A stretch of DNA of 12,509 nucleotides from Lachnospiraceae bacterium UBA7729 (GTDB lineage: Bacteria > Bacillota > Clostridia > Lachnospirales > Lachnospiraceae), in the NCBI GenBank assembly GCA_002482005.1, contig DLFD01000018.1, positions 1-12,509 on the forward strand, in the 5' to 3' direction. A program made the translations under genes and the position numbers. This document shows positions 6,178 through 12,460 of this stretch, one piece after another. The notes beneath the pieces are model-generated. The model searched no databases. It was not told where the DNA came from and saw only the letters and a list, made by a program, of their open reading frames with translations. How positions within the stretch are numbered: the stretch's first letter is position 1; each line of letters begins with the position of its first letter.

Positions 6178-6284
6178 AGTTTTATACTTTTTTGCGTATT
6201 CTTTTTTCTGATGTGTTATCTGAATACCGGAACAGATCAGAAGTGAAAGAGCTGGAAGACCAGCTTGAGATGGAGGAAAGATGA
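6174..6284 (+). CDS. 36-residue ORF in the coupled cluster, small protein or fused remnant
   Basis: This ORF starts within the stop of the previous gene (ATGA at 6174-6177) and ends within the start of the next (ATGA at 6281-6284). It encodes MKFYTFLRILFSDVLSEYRN followed by RSEVKELEDQLEMEER: a hydrophobic N-terminal half and a charged, helix-prone C-terminal half. It has no strong ribosome site, so translation would depend on coupling. It could be a genuine coupling peptide, or the head of one gene fused to the tail of another by deletion, as at 5486-5578. I do not recognise it. Confidence 0.4.
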   Translation: MKFYTFLRILFSDVLSEYRNRSEVKELEDQLEMEER

Positions 6285-7186
6285 GTTTTGGAGCAAAGGC
6301 ATTAAATCTTGCTATAAGAGCATCCGGCATGAAGAAGAAATACTCGCTGCCGGAGGAAAAGTTCTTGAGCGAAGTCCGGAATATGAACAAGTCCCGCGGA
6401 TTTTATATGCCAAAGGACCATAGGGCATATTACCGGAAAGAGGACGTGCTGGGATATCCTTGCCTGATTGTACAAGGAAATGAAAAAAGAGCTGAGAGGG
6501 CGATTCTCTATTTCTTCGGAGGAGGAATGATGATCGGACCTGACAAGGGCGATGTTGATGTCCTGGTCCGGTTGATGAAGTTAACGGGTTGTGATATTTG
6601 GTTTCCGGATTACCCGCTGTGCACCGATCACTGTATCACAGAGACTTATGAGATGGCATTTGCCTGCTACCATCAGATGATTGACCTATATGGAGGAGGC
6701 AATGTCAGTACCTGCGGTTTTTCATCTGGCGGGGCTCTTGCTCTTGGGATTGCAGCCTATAACAATACACAGACGAAAAAACTCCCGATGCCCAGGCACA
6801 TCGTTGCGGTATCTCCAGGAGAGGTTCCTTGGAATGAGGAAGAACGCAGGATCATGATGCGCAACAATGACAAGGATATGATGGTCGACTACGCATTCAT
6901 GGAAAAGGTAGAAAAATTCGAGCGGCATGGAGAGAAGGATGTACCGGAGTATATGATCCATATCTCTAAGGGAGACTTCTCCGGAGTGAAGGATATACAT
7001 TTCGTATATAGTCAGGATGAAGTGCTATATGGGGCAAAGAACAATTTTCTCAAGGCCTGCAGAAAGTATGGAATTTCCTGCACAATCAGGGAACGGCCTG
7101 GGATGATTCATTGTTATGCCATGCTGCCATACTTCCGGGAGGCAAAAGAGGATTTCCAGGAGCTGGCCGCATACCTGGCGAGATAA
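6281..7186 (+). CDS. alpha/beta hydrolase fold esterase-like protein (Abhydrolase_3 type)
   Basis: A complete 301-residue hydrolase of the hormone-sensitive-lipase-like group. The strand AILYFFGGGMMIG (74-86) holds the oxyanion-hole motif, but the usual HGGG histidine is replaced by Phe79. The nucleophile elbow is CGFSSGGALALG with Ser148, followed by VAVSPGEVPW. The acid is expected at Asp246 in SQDEVLYG and the base at His277 in RPGMIHCYAML. No signal peptide or transmembrane helix is seen, so it should act in the cytoplasm on short acyl esters or related substrates. GGAGGAAAG before the ATG at 6281 (GGAGG at 6271-6275) sets the start; it overlaps the small ORF by ATGA and is last in the cluster. 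It could be an amidase or lactonase instead. Confidence 0.85.
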   Translation: MSFGAKALNLAIRASGMKKKYSLPEEKFLSEVRNMNKSRGFYMPKDHRAYYRKEDVLGYPCLIVQGNEKRAERAILYFFGGGMMIGPDKGDVDVLVRLMKLTGCDIWFPDYPLCTDHCITETYEMAFACYHQMIDLYGGGNVSTCGFSSGGALALGIAAYNNTQTKKLPMPRHIVAVSPGEVPWNEEERRIMMRNNDKDMMVDYAFMEKVEKFERHGEKDVPEYMIHISKGDFSGVKDIHFVYSQDEVLYGAKNNFLKACRKYGISCTIRERPGMIHCYAMLPYFREAKEDFQELAAYLAR

Positions 7187-7224
7187 GGAACCACAAAAAG
7201 TTATTATTGAGAGATTCTGCGGGG

Positions 7225-7406
7225 GAAATCCTGCAGTCGGAGATGATTTCCCTTCCTCTGGGAGAAGGTGCCGGGCAGTCTGGACCATCTGCCAGATGGC
7301 TTTCGATCATATCGATCGTGATGACAGCAGTATCCTTCTTATTCGGATAGATCTCATGCATGTAAGCAGGTACTTCTTTTATTACGTTGTCAAAATAGCT
7401 TTTCAT
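7225..7406 (-). pseudogene. N-terminal fragment of an isochorismatase-family cysteine hydrolase
   Basis: Starting at the ATG 7406-7404, eight bases after a perfect AGGAGG (7420-7415), the minus strand reads MKSYFDNVIKEVPAYMHEIY, then PNKKDTAVITIDMIESHLA and DGPDCPAPSPRGREII. The T-A-V-I-T-I-D-M strand with its catalytic Asp, followed by H-L and C-P-A-P-R-x-R-E-I, is the typical opening of isochorismatase-like hydrolases. Homology stops near 7225-7235; the frame then continues only as antisense of the esterase gene and ends at 7086. The Lys and nucleophilic Cys of the triad are missing, so it is non-functional. The ATG six bases upstream (7412) is too close to the ribosome site to be the start. 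Confidence 0.65.
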
Positions 7407-7421
7407 ATTCATATCCTCCTG

Positions 7422-7520
7422 TTAATTCTCTTTTCTTATAGTTGTAAAATGCTGAATCGGAATGTTTGTTCCATAAGCCATCAGAATCCCCAACGCCACG
7501 GAACAAATTCTTATATTCCG
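7422..7520 (-). pseudogene. possible C-terminal tail upstream of the isochorismatase head, unassigned
   Basis: The minus-strand frame opening after a TAG near 7524 and ending at the TAA 7424-7422 reads RNIRICSVALGILMAYGTN followed by IPIQHFTTIRKEN. The stop lies two bases before the AGGAGG of the isochorismatase head, a spacing seen between consecutive genes of an operon. It looks like the last 30 or so residues of a lost gene; no family is recognised. Confidence 0.3.
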
Positions 7521-7523
7521 CTA

Positions 7524-7565
7524 GTAGTGTGGCCTGCAGGTGAGATATACTCGTAGTAACACTAC
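7524..7565. repeat. inverted repeat GTAGTGT...ACACTAC, right arm inside GTAGTAACACTAC
   Basis: GTAGTGT at 7524-7530 and ACACTAC at 7559-7565 are perfect complements with a 28-base loop. The right arm is also half of a tight palindrome, GTAGT-AAC-ACTAC (7553-7565), the size of a dimeric regulator site. No T-run follows, so it is not a terminator. It lies between divergent transcription units, the isochorismatase remnant (-) and the GH3 gene (+). Confidence 0.45.
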
Positions 7566-7582
7566 AATCCGGGACACACTCA

Positions 7583-7620
7583 TTGCAGGTCCGCATGGAC
7601 GTTATCAGTATGACCTGCAA
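7583..7620. promoter_or_regulatory. inverted repeat TTGCAGGTC...GACCTGCAA upstream of the GH3 promoter
   Basis: A perfect 9+9 bp inverted repeat (7583-7591 and 7612-7620) with a 20-base spacer; the half-site centres are 29 bp apart, close to three helical turns. A third copy of the core TGCAGGT is at 7535-7541. The site ends 15 bases before the candidate -35 of the GH3 promoter, where an activator or repressor of AraC, LacI or similar type would bind. The regulator is unknown. Confidence 0.45.
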
Positions 7621-7634
7621 GAGCCGGTCCTTTC

Positions 7635-7663
7635 CTGACGGACAGGTAGTATGCGGGTATTAT
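7635..7663 (+). promoter_or_regulatory. candidate sigma-A promoter of the GH3-MATE operon
   Basis: CTGACG (7635-7640) and TATTAT (7658-7663) are separated by 17 bases and lie 37 bases before the ATG at 7701. The -35 matches four of six and the -10 five of six consensus positions. No other good promoter is seen between 7420 and 7700 on this strand. Confidence 0.55.
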
Positions 7664-7700
7664 AGAAGAATAATTGAAGAAACAAAAAAGGAGAGATCAC

Positions 7701-10199
7701 ATGAAGGTAAAAGCAAAGAGGCTGGTGGGTACACGGTCGCAGGAGGTGCGCCTTTATGAGACAGCGCACAGGCAGATTTCCAGAAAGGCTGCCGCGGATG
7801 GTATGGTTCTTCTTGAAAACCGGGGAGGACTTCTTCCGCTGGCCCCGGGCAGGAAGGTGGCCCTGTACGGAGCGGGAGCGGTGGTAACCGTCAAGGGAGG
7901 AACAGGATCCGGAGACGTTAACGTGCGCGAGACGGTGAATGTCTGGCAGGGACTGAAGAATGTGGGCTATGAGATTACGACTGAGGACTGGCTTAGCCGG
8001 TATGAGGGAGTGTATCAGAAAGCTCGCCTGGCCTGGAGGGACGCAATCTGGGATAAGATTGAGAAGGCCGGCGGAGACAAGGACGGTCTGGGCTTCTTCT
8101 ACGCGTACTCGACGACGCCCTTTGTGATCCCGGCACTCGCTATTGAGCAGAAGATGGATACGGACACTGCAATTTATGTGATCGCACGCAATGCAGGAGA
8201 AGGCGCGGACCGCCACATGGAAAAGGGTGACTGGTATCTGACGGACGATGAGACCCGGAATCTCGACTTCCTCAACGAAAACTATGAACACGTGGTCCTT
8301 GTACTCAATATCGGAGGACTGATCGATCTGTCATTTACGGAGAAGTATGGACATATCGATTCCATCATCTATATGCAGCAGCCCGGAATGGAGGCCGGAA
8401 ATGCATTTGCGGACGTTCTCTCGGGCAGGGTCGATCCATCCGCCCGCCTGACAGACAGCTGGCCGGTCAGGTATGAGGACTATCCGAACGCAGAAACATT
8501 TTCCCACATGAACGGGAATGTGGATAAGGAATATTACAGGGAAGGCATCTATGTGGGGTACCGGTATTTCGATACCTTTGATGTTCCGGTCCGCTATCCC
8601 TTCGGATACGGCATGTCCTATACACAGTTTGAGCAGCATGTGGCCGGAGTTGAAAAGACAAAGCGCGGGATTTCAGTGGAAGTTCTTGTGAAGAACACCG
8701 GAAAGGCAGCCGGCAGGCAGGTCATCCAGATCTACGCTTCCTGCCCGCAGGGAAGGCTGGATAAAGAATACCGCCGTCTGGTCGGTTTCGCAAAGACAAG
8801 GCTTCTGAGCAGCGGAGAAGAGGAGAGGCTGAAGGTTGAATTCCCGCTGGAGGCGCTTTCCTCCTATGACGAGGCGGGTCATCAGTATATCCTGGAGAAG
8901 GGAATCTATGGCCTTTTCATGGGAGACGATCTGAACCATTCAGCTGTTTTCGCAAGGCTGGTGCTGGACCAGGAGCTTGTCACGGAGATTACGGAAAACA
9001 TTTGCAGAAAGCAGGAGCAGTTTGACGAGCTGATCGCGGATCGTGAAAAGATTCAGGAGAGAAGAACAGCCTGGCAGCAGGACGAAAGTCTAATAACGAT
9101 CAGACTGGATGCCGGCGATGTGCAGACCAGGACGCATGTCTATGGGGGCGGATATGAGGCCGCTTCGCAGCAGGCACGGGACTTCATTGAAAAACTGACG
9201 GTCGATCAGCTGATCGAACTTTCCACAGGAGACGTGGCCAAGGGACAGACGTCCGACCCGGAACTGGGCTCCGCAGGATCGCGCGTTCCCGGGTCTGCCG
9301 CGCAGACAAGCACAGCCGCCGAAGAACTGGGGCTTACCGATATCGTTCTGGCGGATGGTCCCGCCGGCCTCAGACTGACGAAGAAATATGAAGTTATCGA
9401 CGGGGTGCCGATGCGGCAGCCGATCAGCATGTCCATGGAAGATGGCTTTCTGGAGAAGAATAAGAAAGAGATGACCGGAGATATCTATTATCAGTACTGC
9501 ACGGCTATTCCGGTCGGCACTTGCATCGCGAACTCCTGGGATCTTTCTCTTGTCAGGGAGCTTGGCAGGCTGGTGGCTGAGGAGATGAACGAGTTTGATG
9601 TCACGCTCTGGCTCGCTCCGGGCATGTGCATCCACAGAAATCCGCTGTGCGGGAGAAACTTCGAGTATTACTCCGAGGATCCGTTCCTGTCCGGAATGAT
9701 GGCATGTGCCATGACGGAGGGAGTCCAGTCTGTCCACGGCTGCGGGACTACGATCAAGCACTTTGCCTGCAACAATCAGGAAGACAACCGGATGCACAGC
9801 GACTCGATCCTCACGGAAAGGGCACTGCGCGAGATCTACATCAAGGGATTCGAGATCGCGGTCAGATATTCCCATCCGATGGCACTCATGACCAGCTACA
9901 ACAAGGTCAATGGGATCCATGCCGCCAACAATTATGATCTCTGCACCAAGGTTGTGAGAGACGAGTGGGGATACAAGGGACTGATCATGACCGACTGGAC
10001 TACGACCATGCAGGGACCTGACTGTACGGCTTCCGGCTGCATGCGTGCCGGCAACGATGTCGTGATGCCCGGCTGCCTGGCAGATCATGAGGATGAGAGG
10101 AAGGCTCTGGAGGAAGGAAGGCTGGATCTGAAAGACCTGAAGCGCTCTGTCTCCAGGATCGTCGATTGCGTCTGGAATTCCAACCAGTACGAAGAATAA
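7701..10199 (+). CDS. glycoside hydrolase family 3 beta-glucosidase with reversed domain order
   Basis: An 832-residue GH3 enzyme in which the usual order is inverted. The GH3 C-terminal (alpha/beta sandwich) domain comes first, from KAAADGMVLLENRGGLLPL (about 29-47) through NAGEGADR (164-171) to REGIYVGYRYF. A fibronectin-III-like domain follows (about 320-415: GRQVIQIYAS, RRLVGFAK). The catalytic TIM-barrel comes last (about 496-831). In it are LADGPAGLRL (substrate-contact Asp552), APGMCIHRNPLCGRNFEYYS, the KHF motif (686-688) and GLIMTDW with nucleophile Asp765. The general acid/base is expected to be a Glu of the first domain, perhaps in GEGADR. Reversed-order GH3 beta-glucosidases are known from Butyrivibrio fibrisolvens and Ruminococcus albus. 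No signal peptide, so it is cytoplasmic, hydrolysing imported beta-glycosides. AAGGAG seven bases before 7701 fixes the start over an upstream TTG at 7674. MATE follows after 23 bases. Confidence 0.93.
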   Translation: MKVKAKRLVGTRSQEVRLYETAHRQISRKAAADGMVLLENRGGLLPLAPGRKVALYGAGAVVTVKGGTGSGDVNVRETVNVWQGLKNVGYEITTEDWLSRYEGVYQKARLAWRDAIWDKIEKAGGDKDGLGFFYAYSTTPFVIPALAIEQKMDTDTAIYVIARNAGEGADRHMEKGDWYLTDDETRNLDFLNENYEHVVLVLNIGGLIDLSFTEKYGHIDSIIYMQQPGMEAGNAFADVLSGRVDPSARLTDSWPVRYEDYPNAETFSHMNGNVDKEYYREGIYVGYRYFDTFDVPVRYPFGYGMSYTQFEQHVAGVEKTKRGISVEVLVKNTGKAAGRQVIQIYASCPQGRLDKEYRRLVGFAKTRLLSSGEEERLKVEFPLEALSSYDEAGHQYILEKGIYGLFMGDDLNHSAVFARLVLDQELVTEITENICRKQEQFDELIADREKIQERRTAWQQDESLITIRLDAGDVQTRTHVYGGGYEAASQQARDFIEKLTVDQLIELSTGDVAKGQTSDPELGSAGSRVPGSAAQTSTAAEELGLTDIVLADGPAGLRLTKKYEVIDGVPMRQPISMSMEDGFLEKNKKEMTGDIYYQYCTAIPVGTCIANSWDLSLVRELGRLVAEEMNEFDVTLWLAPGMCIHRNPLCGRNFEYYSEDPFLSGMMACAMTEGVQSVHGCGTTIKHFACNNQEDNRMHSDSILTERALREIYIKGFEIAVRYSHPMALMTSYNKVNGIHAANNYDLCTKVVRDEWGYKGLIMTDWTTTMQGPDCTASGCMRAGNDVVMPGCLADHEDERKALEEGRLDLKDLKRSVSRIVDCVWNSNQYEE

Positions 10200-10222
10200 G
10201 GTTCCGCAGGGGCAGTATCAGT

Positions 10223-11581
10223 ATGAGATTTTTCAGCTTCCGCAGGCATTTCCTGCATAGTCTTTTTGTCCTTGTCATTCCGATCGTGATACAGAATCTG
10301 ATCACGACTTCGGTCTCACTGGCAGATGTGGTCATGCTGGGCAGGGTGAACCAGACGGTTCTGTCTGCGGCATCTTTGGCAGGGCAGGTGCAGTTTATCC
10401 TGAATATGGTCTACTTCGGGGTGGCATCCGCCCTGATCATTCTTGCTGCCCAGTACTGGGGCAAGGGAGACAGAAGGACGATCGGGAAGATTCTGGGAAT
10501 CGGACTGATCGTCTCCATGACGGTTTCCACATTCTTCTGCCTGTTTGCCCTGATCGCACCGGGGAGACTGATCCGGCTGTGGACAAGTATGCCCGGGCTC
10601 GTCGATGCGGGGAAAGATTATCTGCGCTTCGTGGCTCTGTCCTACTTCTTCAGCGGAATCACGCAGCCTTATCTGGCAGTCATGAAAAGCTGCGGACGTG
10701 TACGTCTTCCCATGGTGATCTCCATCATCGCTCTGGTCGTCAATATCGGCCTGAACGCAGTTCTGATCTTCGGCCTGTTCGGACTTCCGGCTCTGGGAAT
10801 CCGGGGGGCGGCCATCGCGACGTCCGCTGCCAGAGGGGTGGAGCTGGGGGTCTGCATCTTCGATTTCTGCAGGCAGAAGATCATCACTCACAGCCTTCGG
10901 GATATCTTCGCGATTCCGCGGGAACTGGTGCACGATTTCATTCTCTACTGCCTTCCCGCCTTCATCGAGGATGTGATCTGGGGACTTGCCTCCAACATGA
11001 CAACCGTCATCATGGGGCATCTGAACGCAGATATAGTCGCTGCCAACTCGGTCGTCACCGTAGTCCGCAATCTGATTACGACCTTTGGCTACGGAATCTC
11101 TTCGGCTGCAGCCATCATTCTTGGCAATACGATCGGTTCCGGCAGGCTGCCGGAGGCAAAGGAGGAGGCTTCCGAGATCGTCCGCGCCTGCATTATTGTA
11201 AGCGTGATCGAAGGCGCCTTTTTGCTTGCAATCAGCCCGATCGTCCTGGCAGCATCGAACCTGACGGCAAGAGCCGCAGGCTATCTGAGGATCATGCTTT
11301 TCATCAACTCGGTCTATCAGTTCGGCCAGCTGCTCAACACCGTTCTGATCGCGTCCATATTCCGCTGCGGAGGCAAGACGAAAGTCGGCCTGATCATGGA
11401 TATCTTCTGTATGTGGTGCTACATGGTACCGGTCGGCCTGCTGGCGGCTTTCGTATGGAAACTGCCCCCGATCATTGTCTACACGATTCTGTGTACGGAT
11501 GAATTCGCCAAGCTTCCGTACGCGGTTCATTACTATCGCAGTAGAAAATGGCTATCGAATATCACAAGGGAATTTGCCTGA
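10223..11581 (+). CDS. MATE family efflux transporter
   Basis: A 452-residue integral membrane protein with about twelve hydrophobic segments in two similar halves, the architecture of multidrug and toxic compound extrusion (MATE) transporters, which export cationic drugs or metabolites using a Na+ or H+ gradient. The first helix holds VIPIVIQNLITTSVSLADVV and then MLGRV, the usual MATE opening (P near the start, D-x-x-M-x-G at its end). The second half restarts at LPAFIEDVIWGLASN with a repeat of the loop (AANSVVTVVRNL). Length matches the family. The frame is open 19 codons further upstream into the GH3 3' end, but the ATG at 10223, with AGGGG ten bases before it, gives the normal N-terminus. 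It lies 23 bases after the GH3 stop, so co-transcription is likely; it may export an aglycone or other product of glycoside cleavage (inference). Confidence 0.93.
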   Translation: MRFFSFRRHFLHSLFVLVIPIVIQNLITTSVSLADVVMLGRVNQTVLSAASLAGQVQFILNMVYFGVASALIILAAQYWGKGDRRTIGKILGIGLIVSMTVSTFFCLFALIAPGRLIRLWTSMPGLVDAGKDYLRFVALSYFFSGITQPYLAVMKSCGRVRLPMVISIIALVVNIGLNAVLIFGLFGLPALGIRGAAIATSAARGVELGVCIFDFCRQKIITHSLRDIFAIPRELVHDFILYCLPAFIEDVIWGLASNMTTVIMGHLNADIVAANSVVTVVRNLITTFGYGISSAAAIILGNTIGSGRLPEAKEEASEIVRACIIVSVIEGAFLLAISPIVLAASNLTARAAGYLRIMLFINSVYQFGQLLNTVLIASIFRCGGKTKVGLIMDIFCMWCYMVPVGLLAAFVWKLPPIIVYTILCTDEFAKLPYAVHYYRSRKWLSNITREFA

Positions 11582-11780
11582 GAAAATGTGAAAAAGGCAG
11601 CCATTAAAAAGAACAGGGTAAAATGGTATCCCCCCGAGGGGCTTCTCGAAAAAAAATATCCGTAAAATATCTTCTGTGGAGTTTGATTATGAAACATTTG
11701 ACGCCGGAGGCGGGACCAGCGAGCCTTCTTCGGATATAATGGGATCAGAAGCGAAAACTCGGAGAGGGAGTGACAGAGGT

Positions 11781-11882
11781 ATGAGCGGATATTATCGCCA
11801 TGCCATTTCTTGGATTATACCTGATTGCGAAGAAGGACGCGGATGATGGCGCGAAGGTACTTGGCTGGGCGGGATTCATTTC
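11781..11882 (+). pseudogene. remnant of a small membrane protein with a probable frameshift
   Basis: From an ATG at 11781 one frame reads MSGYYRHAISWIIP, and from near 11800 the next frame continues naturally as PFLGLYLIAKKDADDGAKVL then GWAGFI. Joined, they look like the end of a small membrane protein: a hydrophobic helix, a charged K-K-D-A-D-D-G loop, and the start of a second helix that is cut off near 11882. Neither frame alone makes a sensible protein. A single-base frameshift near 11800-11820 plus truncation at the 3' side would explain it. Family not identified. Confidence 0.35.
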
Positions 11883-11896
11883 ACATCGACGGAGCA

Positions 11897-11909
11897 GTAC
11901 ATCATGTAC
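11897..11909. promoter_or_regulatory. palindrome GTACATCATGTAC just upstream of the nicotinamidase-like gene
   Basis: A perfect 6-1-6 palindrome. A third half-site ATGTACT at 11915-11921 can pair instead with AGTACAT at 11896-11902, giving two mutually exclusive pairings 18-30 bases upstream of the ribosome site GGGAGG (11927-11932). It could be an operator or a leader hairpin affecting translation; neither is proven. Confidence 0.35.
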
Positions 11910-11941
11910 CGGAAATGTACTTTGCTGGGAGGTCAGGCATC

Positions 11942-12460
11942 ATGAAGAAGAACTATCTTATTGTTGTAGATATGCAGAAAGATTTTGTAGATGGAGCGCT
12001 TGGAACCAGCGAAGCAGTCTCGATCGTGCCGGCAGTCCTTGCCCGGGTAGAGCAGGCAGAAGCAGATGGAGAGATCGTCATCTTTACCAGAGACACACAT
12101 GAAGAGAATTACCTGGATACCCAGGAAGGAAAGAATCTCCCCGTAAAGCATTGCATCAGAGGTACAGAGGGGTGGGAGATCATTCCGGAGCTTCGTCCTT
12201 ATGCAAAAACGGTCTTTGACAAGCCGACATTCGGAAGCAGGAAACTTGGAGAATATCTTGCATCTCAGGAGGATATTGATCAGGTAACGGTGATCGGCCT
12301 CTGCACAGATATCTGTGTAATATCGAATGCGCTCATGATCAAGGCATTCTTGCCGGAAGTACCCATCGTGGTTGAGGAAAAGTGCTGTGCCGGAGTCACT
12401 CCGGAAAGCCATGAGGCAGCTTTGGAGGCCATGAAGTCCTGCCAGATCTATGTCGAATAA
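11942..12460 (+). CDS. nicotinamidase-like isochorismatase-family cysteine hydrolase
   Basis: A complete 172-residue hydrolase with the family triad Asp10 (LIVVDMQKDF), Lys94 (FDKPTFGS) and nucleophile Cys125 (IGLCTDICV). The metal-site pattern of nicotinamidases is present: TRDTH with Asp51 and His53, and His70 in KHCIRGTEGWEI. This favours a PncA-type enzyme that hydrolyses nicotinamide to nicotinate and ammonia for NAD salvage, over an isochorismatase, which lacks that metal site. At 172 residues it is slightly short, as in many Clostridia. The frame is open back to 11825, but the ATG at 11942 has GGGAGG nine bases upstream and matches the family start. No downstream gene is visible before the window ends. 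Other amidase substrates remain possible. Confidence 0.88.
   Translation: MKKNYLIVVDMQKDFVDGALGTSEAVSIVPAVLARVEQAEADGEIVIFTRDTHEENYLDTQEGKNLPVKHCIRGTEGWEIIPELRPYAKTVFDKPTFGSRKLGEYLASQEDIDQVTVIGLCTDICVISNALMIKAFLPEVPIVVEEKCCAGVTPESHEAALEAMKSCQIYVE

Larger units (their letters stand above)
11582..11941. other. 360-bp gap with no complete gene
   Basis: The stretch begins with A-rich sequence and a small CGAG/CTCG hairpin followed by A's (not a terminator on the plus strand). A consensus-like TATAAT at 11735-11740 has no good -35 partner but could serve the downstream gene. A membrane-protein-like remnant (11761-11882) and a palindrome (11897-11909) follow. Confidence 0.5.

Noticed and set aside
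7465..7507. Inverted repeat TTTGTTCC...GGAACAAA with a 27-base loop
   Set aside because: No T-run, a long loop and no relation to a promoter. It overlaps a protein-like tail on the minus strand, so chance is likely.
9090..10088. 332-codon minus-strand frame opposite the GH3 barrel
   Set aside because: Antisense shadow of high-quality GH3 motifs; no start signal or recognisable family.
10579..11502. 307-codon plus-strand frame inside the MATE gene
   Set aside because: Out-of-frame reading of MATE, dominated by R, H, S and G, with no initiation signal.
10316..11530. 404-codon open frame on the minus strand opposite the MATE gene
   Set aside because: Its composition (rich in D, Q, H and R, no hydrophobic segments, no domain) is that of an antisense shadow of a membrane protein gene. 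It lacks a ribosome site and the opposite strand is clearly MATE.
11635..11656. Hairpin CGAG-GGGCTT-CTCG followed by eight A's as a terminator for MATE
   Set aside because: An intrinsic terminator needs T's after the hairpin in the transcribed direction. Here A's follow on the plus strand, and on the minus strand the T's come before the hairpin.
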